DNA of 34,867 nucleotides from an uncultured Eubacteriales bacterium (GCA_949288095.1 CASEIX010000019.1:1-34867); one strand, 5' to 3'; counted from the first letter of the stretch, positions 21,475 to 31,060 are shown. Notes: a model not told the origin generated them from the letters alone. Numbers and translations: made by a program.

Positions 21475-22821
21475 ATGCCAACTTATGTATATAGGGCGAT
21501 GACAAAAACTGGATTAGTGGTAAGAAACAAGATAGAGTCACCAAGTAGACAGAGTTTGTTAAAAACATTAAAAGGTAATGGATTATTGCCAATTGATGTT
21601 CAACAAATTCGATATGTGGGAAAACAACAAAAAAAAGCAAAGAAAAATATTACCAATATAGATGAAATTATGAAAAATGTAAATACTACAAATATAGGAA
21701 AAAGTAAGCCAAAACAATTATCAACAAAGGAAAAAATCAACCTATATTTTGCCAAAACAGAAAAAATCACAACAAGAGATATTATGATATTTACACAAAA
21801 CTTTTATCTATTGAAAAAAGCAAACTTTAATAATATACATGCATTAGATACCATTATTCAAAGCACAGAAAATGTATCTTTTAGAGGAATATTAGAAGAT
21901 ATATTAGCAGGTGTTGAAGCTGGTGAAAACATGTATACAACAATGGAATATTACTCTAATGTATTCCCATATATTTATATCAATATGATAAAAGTAGGGG
22001 AATTGTCAGGATCACTTACTAATTCACTAGAACAAGCAGTAAAATACTTGGATGAATCAGATGCCCTAACTAGAAAATTGAAATCTATCTTAATACCTAA
22101 TATTGTTCAATTTGTATTGTTATTAGTTATGCTATTTATAGGAACATTAGTTGCAATACCTACCATTCAAGGAATATTTGATGAATTAGGAACAGATGAA
22201 GAATTACCAGCAATCACCTTATGGTTTGCAGATGTCGTGGATATGATGATAGCCTATTGGTATATACCGGTGATTATTATTGCGATTATCGCTGGAGCAA
22301 TCATATTCTATATTAATACACCAAAAGGAAAATATAATTTCCATTACTTTAAATACAAAATGCCAATTTTTGGAGAGTTAATATTTGCATTAGATTTCTC
22401 AAGATTTTTAAAGGCCATGTTGCTAAACTTGAGAAATGGAATGAGAATACAAGACTCTATCGAAGTCAGTAAAAACGTTGTAAAAAACTATGTTATGTTA
22501 TCTATGATTGAAACATCTATCAATAATATGTTAACAGGTAGTTCATGGATAGAACCATTTGAAGAATCAGGATTAGCCAAATCAATGATAACAGAGATGC
22601 TAAAAATTGGTATGCAAACAGACTTAGCAGAAATGATGGAAAAATTAGTAGAATATATGCAAATTGATATTGATAACATTATGGAAAAAATTATGAAAGT
22701 TTTACCACAAGTTGTTTATGCAATTGTTGGTGTTGTATTAATTTTCTTCGTATTAGTTGTATTAGTGCCATGTATTCAAGTATATATGGGAAATTTCTTA
22801 TTCTCAGCATATGGTGTATAA
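21475..22821 (+). CDS. pilC: PilC, type IV pilus inner-membrane core protein
   Basis: A 448-aa polytopic protein of the GspF/PilC family. After an N-terminal cytoplasmic segment (TYVYRAMTKTGLVVRNKIE, then a lysine-rich linker of about 60 aa) come two T2SSF domains, about 100-220 (FTQNFYLLKKANFNN, KVGELSGSL) and 300-430, separated and followed by membrane helices (about 200-225, 255-280, 415-440). It couples the ATPases to pilin polymerisation. Last gene of the operon, followed by a strong terminator. Confidence 0.92.
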   Translation: MPTYVYRAMTKTGLVVRNKIESPSRQSLLKTLKGNGLLPIDVQQIRYVGKQQKKAKKNITNIDEIMKNVNTTNIGKSKPKQLSTKEKINLYFAKTEKITTRDIMIFTQNFYLLKKANFNNIHALDTIIQSTENVSFRGILEDILAGVEAGENMYTTMEYYSNVFPYIYINMIKVGELSGSLTNSLEQAVKYLDESDALTRKLKSILIPNIVQFVLLLVMLFIGTLVAIPTIQGIFDELGTDEELPAITLWFADVVDMMIAYWYIPVIIIAIIAGAIIFYINTPKGKYNFHYFKYKMPIFGELIFALDFSRFLKAMLLNLRNGMRIQDSIEVSKNVVKNYVMLSMIETSINNMLTGSSWIEPFEESGLAKSMITEMLKIGMQTDLAEMMEKLVEYMQIDIDNIMEKIMKVLPQVVYAIVGVVLIFFVLVVLVPCIQVYMGNFLFSAYGV

Positions 22822-22868
22822 AAAAACGAAGCATGTTAAGTTATTTAAAAATAAATAAAGAAATAAAA

Positions 22869-22913
22869 TTATGGAACATTTTGGAGATATCTAAATGTTC
22901 CATAAATTTTTTT
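22869..22913 (+). terminator. Terminator of the type IV pilus operon
   Basis: TTATGGAACATTT (22869-22881) pairs perfectly with AAATGTTCCATAA (22893-22905), followed by A and seven T. Confidence 0.85.
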
Positions 22914-22942
22914 CATAATATAATGCTTTTTTTAAAAGCATA

Positions 22943-22951
22943 TGATATAAT
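22943..22951 (+). promoter_or_regulatory. Extended -10 promoter of the ROK kinase operon
   Basis: TGATATAAT, a perfect extended -10. No good -35 box is seen at 17 bp. Just upstream is an ATGCTTTT/AAAAGCAT inverted repeat (22924-22941) that covers the -35 region and could be an operator. Confidence 0.5.
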
Positions 22952-23001
22952 CAAAAAGGAAAAAATATTCTACACAAATTTAAGAAAGTGGTGAACCTAA
23001 A

Positions 23002-23904
23002 ATGAAGATAGGAATTGATTTAGGTGGTAGTCATATTGCCATAGGAGTTGTGGATAATAAAGGAAAAATATTAGAAAAAGTAGAAAAAAGAATTACAAAG
23101 GCTGAGAAAAATAATATCAAAAAAGTAATAGAAGAATATATCATTGAAAAAACAGCAAATTTTTTAGAGCAATATAAAATTACAGAAATGGGGATTGCCA
23201 TACCAGGAACTGTAAAAAAAGAAACGGTTGTCAAATCTGTTAATTTAGGGCTAAAAAATTATGAAATTGTGAAAAATTTACAAGAAAAAATACAATTACC
23301 AATAAAAATTCGAAATGATGCTAAATGTGCAGCACTAGCTGAAAATACATATGGTGCGTTAAAATCATATGATAGAAGTATATTCTTAACCTTAGGAACA
23401 GGAATCGGAGGAGCAGTTGTTATTCATAATGAATTATTAGATACAGGGGAATTACCGGGTTGTGAGTTTGGACATATGCTAATAGAAAAAAACGGAAGAC
23501 TTTGTAAATGTGGCAAAAAAGGTTGTTGGGAAACATATGCTTCTATGAAAGCATTCAAAGATAATTTAAGAGAAATTTTAGGTCTAGATGAAAGAACTAG
23601 TGGAAAAGAATTATTGGATATATTACGAAAAACAGATAAAAATAATTCTAAATATATACAAATCAATAAATTAATAGAACAATATATAGACTATTTAAGT
23701 ATAGGAATATCAAATTTAATCAATATTTTTGAACCAGAAGCCATTGGAATTGGTGGAAGTTTTGTGTTTTATGAAGAAGTTTTTTTAGAAAAATTAAAAT
23801 CAAAATTATTAAAAGATAATTTATTATTTAACGAAAGAAAAGAAATCAATATTCAAACAGCAATATTAGATAATGATGCAGGTATCATTGGAGCAACTTT
23901 GTGA
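23002..23904 (+). CDS. ROK family sugar kinase
   Basis: A 300-aa cytoplasmic ROK kinase. The N-terminal phosphate loop is GIDLGGSHIAIGVV; GTGIGGAVV marks the second ATP/sugar segment; the zinc site is in LCKCGKKGCWETYAS with the upstream HMLIE His. There is no N-terminal helix-turn-helix, so it is an enzyme and not a NagC-type repressor. Glucose, N-acetylmannosamine or another hexose is possible; the substrate cannot be fixed from sequence. It lies upstream of a transketolase half gene, which suggests sugar phosphate metabolism. Confidence 0.85.
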   Translation: MKIGIDLGGSHIAIGVVDNKGKILEKVEKRITKAEKNNIKKVIEEYIIEKTANFLEQYKITEMGIAIPGTVKKETVVKSVNLGLKNYEIVKNLQEKIQLPIKIRNDAKCAALAENTYGALKSYDRSIFLTLGTGIGGAVVIHNELLDTGELPGCEFGHMLIEKNGRLCKCGKKGCWETYASMKAFKDNLREILGLDERTSGKELLDILRKTDKNNSKYIQINKLIEQYIDYLSIGISNLINIFEPEAIGIGGSFVFYEEVFLEKLKSKLLKDNLLFNERKEINIQTAILDNDAGIIGATL

Positions 23905-23939
23905 GAAAAAATATAAGAAAAATGAAAGGAGAGAGTTTC

Positions 23940-24866
23940 ATGAAAGAAGAAAAGAAAGCAACTAGACAAAGTTATGGAGAGATGTTAGAAAAATTAGGAG
24001 AGGAAAACAAAGATATAGTGGTATTAGATGCAGACTTATCAGCAGCAACCAAAACCAGTATTTTTGCTAAAAAATTTCCAGAGAGATTTTTTGATATGGG
24101 AATAGCAGAAGCAAATATGATGGGAGTGGCAGCAGGTATGGCATCTTGTGGAAAAATACCATATGTTAGCACTTTTGCAGCTTTTGCAGCAGGACGTGCT
24201 TATGATCAAATTCGTTCAAGTATTTGTTATCCAAATTTAAATGTAAAAATATGTGCAACACATTGTGGAATTACAGTAGGAGAAGATGGTGCAACACACC
24301 AAATGTTAGAAGATTTAGCTTTGATGAGAGCTTTACCAAATATGATAGTGTTATGCCCATCTGATGATGTTGAAACAAAATGTTTAATAAAAGAAATAGC
24401 AAATATAAAAGGACCTGTATATGTAAGATTGGCAAGATTGGCAACACCAGGTATTTATGAAGAAAATCAAACATTTGAAATTGGAAAAGCCGTTCAAATA
24501 GGAGAAGGAACAGATGCTACTGTTTTTGCAACAGGAGTGGTTGTACCAGAGGCAATAAAAGCAAAAGAACTTCTTGAAAAAGAAGGAATTCATATTAGAG
24601 TTGTAGATATGCATACCATTAAACCAATTGACAAAGAAATGATTGTAAAATCAGCAAAAGAAACTAAAAAATTAATATCTATTGAAGATCATAGTGTTAT
24701 TGGTGGATTAGGAAGTGCAATTGCAGAAGTATTAACAGAAGAATATCCTTGCAAGCTAGTTAGAATGGGAATTAAGGATACTTTTGGAAAATCTGGAAAT
24801 GCAGTAGAATTATTAAAATATTTTGGCTTAACAAGTGAAGAGATTGCAAAAAAAGTAAAAGAATAA
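23940..24866 (+). CDS. Transketolase, C-terminal subunit
   Basis: A 308-aa protein equal to the C-terminal half of a transketolase: the pyrimidine-binding domain (VVLDADLSAATKT, RFFDMGIAEANMMGVAAGMA, with the catalytic Glu in GIAEANM that activates thiamine pyrophosphate) and the C-terminal domain (ISIEDHSVIGGLGSAIAEVL). Split transketolases are common in Clostridia, with the N-terminal subunit gene immediately upstream. Here that partner is absent and a ROK kinase is in its place. The ATG at 23940 follows AAAGGAGAG. It needs the N-terminal half encoded elsewhere to be active. Confidence 0.88.
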   Translation: MKEEKKATRQSYGEMLEKLGEENKDIVVLDADLSAATKTSIFAKKFPERFFDMGIAEANMMGVAAGMASCGKIPYVSTFAAFAAGRAYDQIRSSICYPNLNVKICATHCGITVGEDGATHQMLEDLALMRALPNMIVLCPSDDVETKCLIKEIANIKGPVYVRLARLATPGIYEENQTFEIGKAVQIGEGTDATVFATGVVVPEAIKAKELLEKEGIHIRVVDMHTIKPIDKEMIVKSAKETKKLISIEDHSVIGGLGSAIAEVLTEEYPCKLVRMGIKDTFGKSGNAVELLKYFGLTSEEIAKKVKE

Positions 24867-24890
24867 AGATAAAATACAAAGGAGAAAACA

Positions 24891-25391
24891 ATGGAATACG
24901 AAAAAGAGGAAAAAGTAAAGAAAATACAAAATGCGATTATGAATAGTTTAGCAAATATTTATCAAAAGGCTGAAAAAATAGATAAGGTGGATAAACAAAG
25001 AGCAGATTGGATAGTGAAAAAAATAGAAGAAATACGAAAAGAGATAGAAAATAATCAGACACAACCAATCGAATTTTTAAGTGAAATCATGTTATTACAA
25101 ACAGAAATTATGAATTTCTTAGATACAGATGTGTATAAACAAAAAACGATAGAAGCACCAAAAAGTACAATAGAAAAAGAATTGGCTTCTATGAGAGAGC
25201 AAACAATTAGTGAAGAAGATAAAGCCGCCTTATTACAAAATCAAAGTACAGAAATAGAAAAGAAAGAGCCATCAGGAGAGCAAAATACAAGTAAAGAGTT
25301 GCAAGTTTATATGCCTGAAAAAAGACATTTTTGGCAAACAATTTTAGAGAAAATTCTAAATCTATTTGGAAGAAAACAAGAGGCATGCTAA
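24891..25391 (+). CDS. Uncharacterised charged, helical protein
   Basis: A 166-aa protein I do not recognise. It is strongly charged and predicted mostly helical (residues 1-100, coiled-coil-like KVKKIQNAI, ADWIVKKIEEIRKEIEN), with a Gln/Glu/Lys linker (about 105-135) and an amphipathic C-terminal segment HFWQTILEKILNLFGRK that could touch a membrane. It has no signal peptide. It lies 24 bp after the transketolase half gene with a GGAGAA site, so it is probably co-transcribed, and is followed by a terminator. Confidence 0.75.
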   Translation: MEYEKEEKVKKIQNAIMNSLANIYQKAEKIDKVDKQRADWIVKKIEEIRKEIENNQTQPIEFLSEIMLLQTEIMNFLDTDVYKQKTIEAPKSTIEKELASMREQTISEEDKAALLQNQSTEIEKKEPSGEQNTSKELQVYMPEKRHFWQTILEKILNLFGRKQEAC

Positions 25392-25484
25392 AAATAAGAA
25401 ATGGAGAAAAAAGATTTTTTTTGACAGGCCAAAAGAATGTGAATTTTGTGTGAATTTTTTGAAATAAAGAAAAACGAAGAAAAA

Positions 25485-25527
25485 CGATAGAAAATGCAAA
25501 AAAACCAACATTTTCTATTGTTTTTTT
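25485..25527 (+). terminator. Terminator upstream of ftsE
   Basis: CGATAGAAAATG (25485-25496) pairs with CATTTTCTATTG (25509-25520, one G-U) and is followed by seven T. Confidence 0.8.
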
Positions 25528-25539
25528 AGGTAAAAACTA

Positions 25540-25568
25540 TTGCAAATTTTGTTCTTTATTGTTATGAT
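25540..25568 (+). promoter_or_regulatory. Promoter of the ftsEX-hydrolase operon
   Basis: TTGCAA (25540-25545), exactly 17 bp, TATGAT (25563-25568); five of six matches in each box. The leader before ftsE is about 54 nt. Confidence 0.65.
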
Positions 25569-25628
25569 TAGATAGAATAAAATATATAATAGAATATTAT
25601 GCGAAAAAATAGATAAGGAGAGCAAAAG

Positions 25629-26309
25629 ATGATTGAATTTAGGAATGTCACAAAGACATATGACACAGGTACAAAGGCAGTAAAAAATGCAAATTTCAGA
25701 ATTGATAAAGGTGAATTTGCTTTTTTAGTTGGATCTTCAGGTAGTGGTAAATCTACCTTAATCAAATTAATCTTAAAAGAAGAAGAACCAACTTCAGGAA
25801 ATATTATAATCAATGGAAAAGATACTACATTTTTAAAACCAAATAGAATTCCATATTTAAGAAGAAGTATGGGAGTTGTATTTCAAGATTTCAGACTATT
25901 ACCAGACAAAACCGTATATGATAATGTTGCTTATGCCATGTATATTGTAAGAGCAACCCCAAGACATATTAGAAGACAAGTTCCAATGGTACTTTCACTA
26001 GTTGGTTTAAGTGGAAAAGCAAAAATGTATCCAAATGAACTATCAGGAGGAGAACAACAAAGAGTTGCTTTAGCTAGAGCTTTGGTAAACAATCCATCTA
26101 TGCTAATTGCAGATGAGCCAACAGGAAACTTGGACCCAGACACAGCATGGGATATCATGACATTATTAAATGACATTAACATGAGAGGAACAACTGTTGT
26201 TGTGGCAACACATGCGAAAGATATCGTTGACAAGATGAAGAAAAGGGTTATTCATATTAGAAAAGGTGAAATCATAAAAGACGATAAAAAAGGTGGGTAT
26301 GAACTGTGA
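25629..26309 (+). CDS. ftsE: FtsE, cell-division ABC ATPase
   Basis: A 226-aa ABC ATPase with Walker A GSSGSGKST (35-43), Q-loop FQDFRLLPDKTVYDNV (FtsE-typical), signature LSGGEQQRVALARAL, Walker B LIADEPTGNLDP and the switch His in VATHAKDIV. With FtsX it forms a complex at the division site that transmits ATP hydrolysis across the membrane to activate peptidoglycan hydrolases. Its stop overlaps the ftsX start (GTGA), giving coupled translation. Confidence 0.95.
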   Translation: MIEFRNVTKTYDTGTKAVKNANFRIDKGEFAFLVGSSGSGKSTLIKLILKEEEPTSGNIIINGKDTTFLKPNRIPYLRRSMGVVFQDFRLLPDKTVYDNVAYAMYIVRATPRHIRRQVPMVLSLVGLSGKAKMYPNELSGGEQQRVALARALVNNPSMLIADEPTGNLDPDTAWDIMTLLNDINMRGTTVVVATHAKDIVDKMKKRVIHIRKGEIIKDDKKGGYEL

Positions 26310-27208
26310 AATATAATATATTAGGATATTTAATTGGAGAAGGATTTAGTAACGTATTTAAAAATAAAAAATCAACAGGTGCATCACTTATGATTATGTG
26401 TGCAACTATGATTATATTTGGTGTATTCTTAATTTTAAGTGAAAATATTAACCATTTTGTACAAGAAGTTGAAGAAGCACAAGGAATACAAGTATTTGCA
26501 ACAGATGAAGCAACAGATGAACAAATCAAACAATTAGGAGAAGAAATTAGTAAAATAAATGGTGTTAATACAACAGAATATATATCAAAAGAAGAAGCAT
26601 TAAATCAAATGAAAGAAAGATTTGCAGAAAATGAAGATTTATTAGATGGATATGATGGTGAAAATAACATTTTTACAGCTTCATATGTTGTAACATTAAC
26701 AGATTTAACACTAAGTCAGCAAGTACAAGATGAAATATCTGGTTTAGCAAATGTAAAAAAAATTACAAGTTCAAATGAAACTGTATCAACTTTAATTGAT
26801 TTAGCAAATGGAATAAAAATTGTAACAGGAGTTATTTTAGCATTATTAATTATCATATCTATATTCATTATTGCAAATACAATCAAATTAACTGTACATG
26901 CAAGAAGAAAAGAAATTTCTATTATGAAATATGTAGGAGCAACAAATGGATTTATCAGATGGCCATTTATTGTAGAAGGTATGATTATTGGAATTATTGC
27001 AAGTGCGATTTCTATTCTTATTGTAGCAGTTGCATATAATTTTATAGCAGAACAAATGGTAAATTCACAATTTATGAGAACAGTAGGTGTTAGCTTAGTA
27101 GGATTCTCAGATATGTTTAGTTCAATCATATTTATATATATGTTACTAGGAATTGGAATAGGAGCCATAGGAAGTATTATTTCTATGAGAAAATATTTAA
27201 AAGTATAA
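26306..27208 (+). CDS. ftsX: FtsX, cell-division membrane protein
   Basis: A 300-aa four-helix membrane protein of the type VII ABC permease class, without transport function. Helix 1 (about 26-46), an extracellular loop (about 47-170, the hydrolase-binding domain), then three helices (about 172-195, 225-250, 268-292). The RRKEISIMKYVGATNGFIRWPF segment is the conserved cytoplasmic coupling region. The start is GTG inside the ftsE stop. The extracellular loop should contact the coiled coils of the three hydrolases encoded downstream. Confidence 0.93.
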   Translation: MKYNILGYLIGEGFSNVFKNKKSTGASLMIMCATMIIFGVFLILSENINHFVQEVEEAQGIQVFATDEATDEQIKQLGEEISKINGVNTTEYISKEEALNQMKERFAENEDLLDGYDGENNIFTASYVVTLTDLTLSQQVQDEISGLANVKKITSSNETVSTLIDLANGIKIVTGVILALLIIISIFIIANTIKLTVHARRKEISIMKYVGATNGFIRWPFIVEGMIIGIIASAISILIVAVAYNFIAEQMVNSQFMRTVGVSLVGFSDMFSSIIFIYMLLGIGIGAIGSIISMRKYLKV

Positions 27209-27219
27209 AGGAGTAGAGC

Positions 27220-28446
27220 ATGCGTAAATTTTTATGTATTGTTTTAGCTTTTATCATCATTTGTACATATATAACTGCAGTTTATGCAGAAGATAATACA
27301 ACTAATCAAACAGATAGTAATTTAACAGATTTACAAACACAACAACAAGATTTACAAGATCAGATACAACAATCTAATGAAGAATTAGAAGAAGTGCAAA
27401 GCCAACTATCAGAAAATTTGCAACAAATAGAAAAATTAGATGAAAGAATTAGAGAATCAGAAAATCAAATAGAAGAACTAGATGAACAAGTAAAATCATT
27501 ACAAGAAGAAATTGCAAGTATTCAATCACAATTAGATGTAGCAGAAGCAAATTATGAAAAACAAAAAGACATCATGGAAAAGCGATTAGTAGCTATTTAT
27601 GAAGCTGGTGACACAAAATATCTAGATGTACTTTTAAAATCAAGTAATATTTCAGAGTTTTTATCAAATTACTATTTGATTACAGAAATTGCATCAGTAG
27701 ATAAAGATTTGTTAGATGAAGTGGAATCAGAGAAAAAAGAAATTGAATTAGCAAAACAAAAATTAGAAAAAAATCAACAATCATTAGCAACAGCATTACA
27801 AACACAAACCAAAACAGCAACCGTGTTACAAAACACAAAGGCACTACGAGAAAATTATATATCTAGGTTATCAGATGAAGAAAAAGCAAAACAAGCACAA
27901 ATTGATGAAATGACACAGCAATATGAAGCTGTCAATAATCAAATATTAGAACTTGCAAAGCAAGGACTAGATACAGCCTATATAGGGGGAGTGCTTGCTT
28001 GGCCAGTACCAGGATATACCAAAATTACCTCAAATTATGGAATGAGGGTACATCCTATTACAGGACAATATAAATTACATACAGGTGTAGATATAAGTGC
28101 ACCAATGGGTGCCAATTTTGTAGCCGCAAATGACGGAATTGTCACAAAAGCAGAATATAATACAGCATATGGAAAGATGGTAATGATAGACCATGGAGGA
28201 GGAATTTCTACATTATATGCACATGGCTCAGAGATTTTGGTAACAGTAGGACAAACGGTTAAGAAAAATGAAGCTATTTTAAAGGTAGGTTCAACAGGGT
28301 ATTCAACAGGACCACATGCTCATTTTGAAGTGAGAATTAATGGTGTAGTAACAAATCCAATACCATATATTACAAATGGACTTGTTCCAGGTACAGAAGC
28401 AGAGGAAGATTCACAAGAAGATACAGATATGTCAGCACAATATTAA
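27220..28446 (+). CDS. PcsB/EnvC-like coiled-coil M23 peptidase 1
   Basis: A 408-aa exported protein: signal peptide (1-23), a long coiled coil (about 33-255) containing the conserved RLVAIYEAGDTKYLDVLL segment, and a LytM/M23 zinc peptidase domain (about 270-392). Zinc and catalytic residues are present: H287, D291, H335, H366 and H368. Such proteins are autoinhibited and activated by FtsEX. It starts 11 bp after ftsX. Active-site completeness suggests an enzyme rather than a pure activator like EnvC. An acidic tail follows the domain. Confidence 0.92.
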   Translation: MRKFLCIVLAFIIICTYITAVYAEDNTTNQTDSNLTDLQTQQQDLQDQIQQSNEELEEVQSQLSENLQQIEKLDERIRESENQIEELDEQVKSLQEEIASIQSQLDVAEANYEKQKDIMEKRLVAIYEAGDTKYLDVLLKSSNISEFLSNYYLITEIASVDKDLLDEVESEKKEIELAKQKLEKNQQSLATALQTQTKTATVLQNTKALRENYISRLSDEEKAKQAQIDEMTQQYEAVNNQILELAKQGLDTAYIGGVLAWPVPGYTKITSNYGMRVHPITGQYKLHTGVDISAPMGANFVAANDGIVTKAEYNTAYGKMVMIDHGGGISTLYAHGSEILVTVGQTVKKNEAILKVGSTGYSTGPHAHFEVRINGVVTNPIPYITNGLVPGTEAEEDSQEDTDMSAQY

Positions 28447-28480
28447 AAAACAAATGTGAGAGGAAAAGGAGAAAAACGAT

Positions 28481-29659
28481 ATGAGAAAAATAGGACTCAA
28501 AATTGTAGGAATGATAGTAATAGCAGTTATTTTATTGCAATTTAATGTTGTATTTGCTGTAACACAATCAGAATTAAATGCAAGTAGAAATGAAACTGAT
28601 AAAAAAATAGAAGAAGCAAAAGAAGAATTAGAACATATTGATGCAGAAAAATCAGAGACATTACAACAAGTAGAGGACTTAATTATGCAAATTTCCTCTG
28701 CACAATCAGAAATTGATGAATTAGATACAAAAATATCAGATATGAATACACAAATAGAAGAGGCTCAAAGTAAATTAAATGAAAAACAAGAAGAATATGA
28801 TGATAAAGAAGCATTACTAGAAAAAAGATTAGTTGCTGCTTATGAAGCAGGTGAAACCTCTTATTTAGATGTATTACTTTCTTCAAGTAGTTTAACAGAT
28901 TTAATTTCAAACTATTATATGATATCTGAAATCACACAAAGTGATATGGAATTAATGGATAAGATAAAAACAGAACAACAAGAAATTGAAACAGCAAAGC
29001 AAACACTTGAAACTAGTAAGCAAGAATTAGATAGTGTAAGAGCAGAAAAACAACAAAAAGCAACAGAATTACAAAATGCAAAAAGCCAAAAAGATACTTA
29101 TGTAGCACAACTAAATGAACAAGAAAAAAATACACAAGCAGAATTAGAACAATTTGAACAAGATAAAAGGGCTATACAAGCAGAATTAGAAAGAATTGCA
29201 AGACAAGAAGCAGCAAATTCTGGAAGTTCAAATGTATCTAACATTACAAATAATCCAAGTAGTAGTGGATATATAAGACCAATTGTAGGATATAGTATTA
29301 CTTGTGGCTGGATGGGATATAGTGGACATACAGGAGTAGATTTTAGTGGTTCAGGTATATCTGGAAAACCAGTATTAGCTGCAAAAGCAGGAACAGTTGT
29401 TACATCAACAGCATTAAGAAATCCAAATGGAACATACAGAAGTTATGGAGAATATATTGTTATCAATCACCATGATGGAACCATGACTTTATATGCACAT
29501 GGTGCGCCAGGTTCAAGATTAGTAAGTCCAGGACAATCTGTTAGTCAAGGTCAACAAATCATGAGTGTCGGAACAACAGGAAATTCAACAGGATATCATT
29601 TACATTTTGAAGTAAGAATTAATGGAAGACCAGTTAATCCAACACCATATTTACCTTAA
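28481..29659 (+). CDS. PcsB/EnvC-like coiled-coil M23 peptidase 2
   Basis: A 392-aa paralogue: signal peptide (1-26), coiled coil (about 30-245) with RLVAAYEAGETSYLDVLLSSSSLTDLISNYY, a short Ser/Asn linker, and an M23 domain with H283, D287, H340, H373 and H375, all intact. The peptidase domain is of a different subtype from copy 1 (insertion ALRNPNGTYRSYG; ends directly at PTPYLP). It is closer to copy 3 than to copy 1, which indicates two successive duplications. Confidence 0.92.
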   Translation: MRKIGLKIVGMIVIAVILLQFNVVFAVTQSELNASRNETDKKIEEAKEELEHIDAEKSETLQQVEDLIMQISSAQSEIDELDTKISDMNTQIEEAQSKLNEKQEEYDDKEALLEKRLVAAYEAGETSYLDVLLSSSSLTDLISNYYMISEITQSDMELMDKIKTEQQEIETAKQTLETSKQELDSVRAEKQQKATELQNAKSQKDTYVAQLNEQEKNTQAELEQFEQDKRAIQAELERIARQEAANSGSSNVSNITNNPSSSGYIRPIVGYSITCGWMGYSGHTGVDFSGSGISGKPVLAAKAGTVVTSTALRNPNGTYRSYGEYIVINHHDGTMTLYAHGAPGSRLVSPGQSVSQGQQIMSVGTTGNSTGYHLHFEVRINGRPVNPTPYLP

Positions 29660-29727
29660 TAAAAAATGCTTCATAGGATTTTACAAATATAAGAAATGAC
29701 CTTGTTATAGAGGAAAAGGAGGAACTT

Positions 29728-30975
29728 ATGAAAAAAATATTTGGTAAAATACTAGGGGGATTCATCATTATCATATTCGTACTACAATTTCATGTCATGG
29801 TGTATGCTGATGAAATAAAAGACTTACAAAATCAGCAAGCATCTAATGAGGAAAAAATGAAAGATGTAGAAAATCAGAAAGACCAAGTAACACAAGAAAA
29901 AAGTGAGACATTAAAACAAGTAGAAGCCATTGAAAGTGAAATTGCAGATTATGAAAGTCAAATTAATGAATTAGATACTAAAATATCTGATTTAAATAAT
30001 CAAATTACAGATGCAGAGAGCAAAATCAATCAAAAGCAAGAAGATTATGATAAACAACAAGAATTATTAGAAAAAAGGTTGGTAGCTACTTACGAAGCAG
30101 GAGAAACTTCATTTTTGGATGTATTACTGTCTTCTAAAAGTTTAACAGATTTGATTTCAAGATATTATATGGTATCCCAAGTAGCAGAAGCAGATATGCA
30201 TTTGATGGAAAGTATTGAAAATGAGAAAAAAGAGATAGAAGAAGCAAAAACAACATTAGAACAAAGTAAACAAGAATTAGATACATCAAAAGCAGAAAAA
30301 GAAAGTAAATCTGTTCAATTGCAAAGTGCAAAAGCAGAGAAAGATGCTTATGTATCACAATTATCTTCAGAAGAACAAAATTTACAACAACAAATAGATG
30401 AATTAGAAGAAGCTAATAAATCAATTGATGCAGAAATTAAGCAAAAACAAGAAGAAATTAAAAAATTATTAGCACAACAAAAACCATCTTCTGGTAGTGG
30501 TTCTTCTGGAAGTAGCTCAAGTGGAAGTGGATCAAGTGGAAGTTCTTCAACAGGTGGAGGAGCTGTAAGTAGTTCAGGATTTATCTACCCAGTTCCAAGT
30601 GCGTATTCAAGAATTACAACATATATGTATTATTCAAGTGGTCAATATCATGGAGCAGTAGATTTTGGCTCAGCAGGAATTAATGGACAACCAGTATATG
30701 CAGTAGCAGATGGTGTAGTTGTAACGGCAAAAGCTTTAAATTATAGTTATGGAAATTACATTATTATTGCACACTATAATGGATTATATACATTATATGC
30801 GCATGGACAAGCAGGTTCTATAAGAGTATCAGAAGGACAATATGTGTCACAAGGACAACAAATTATGAATGTCGGAAGCACAGGAAATTCAACAGGACCA
30901 CATTTACATTTTGAAGTAAGAACTAGTCCAGGATTGTATGATAACAGGGTTAACCCAGTAAATTATTTGCCATAA
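29728..30975 (+). CDS. PcsB/EnvC-like coiled-coil M23 peptidase 3
   Basis: A 415-aa paralogue: signal peptide (1-27), coiled coil (about 30-255) with the same RLVATYEAGETSFLDVLLSS hallmark, a pure Gly/Ser linker (about 263-290), and an M23 domain with H308, D312, H359, H392 and H394. The long flexible linker is unique among the three. Last gene of the group, 68 bp after copy 2, followed by a terminator. The three enzymes may act on different wall positions or stages, for example septal versus spore cortex, but nothing in the sequence decides this. Confidence 0.92.
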   Translation: MKKIFGKILGGFIIIIFVLQFHVMVYADEIKDLQNQQASNEEKMKDVENQKDQVTQEKSETLKQVEAIESEIADYESQINELDTKISDLNNQITDAESKINQKQEDYDKQQELLEKRLVATYEAGETSFLDVLLSSKSLTDLISRYYMVSQVAEADMHLMESIENEKKEIEEAKTTLEQSKQELDTSKAEKESKSVQLQSAKAEKDAYVSQLSSEEQNLQQQIDELEEANKSIDAEIKQKQEEIKKLLAQQKPSSGSGSSGSSSSGSGSSGSSSTGGGAVSSSGFIYPVPSAYSRITTYMYYSSGQYHGAVDFGSAGINGQPVYAVADGVVVTAKALNYSYGNYIIIAHYNGLYTLYAHGQAGSIRVSEGQYVSQGQQIMNVGSTGNSTGPHLHFEVRTSPGLYDNRVNPVNYLP

Positions 30976-31060
30976 TACATAGAAAATGTAACATTGTTAT
31001 ATAGGAAATCGTATATGAGAACAAAATAAAAGTCGAAAAATTCTATATAATAAATAACTA

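Noticed and set aside
22770..22994. Open reading frame of 74 codons after pilC
   Set aside because: It starts inside pilC without a ribosome binding site and covers the pilus terminator and the next promoter.
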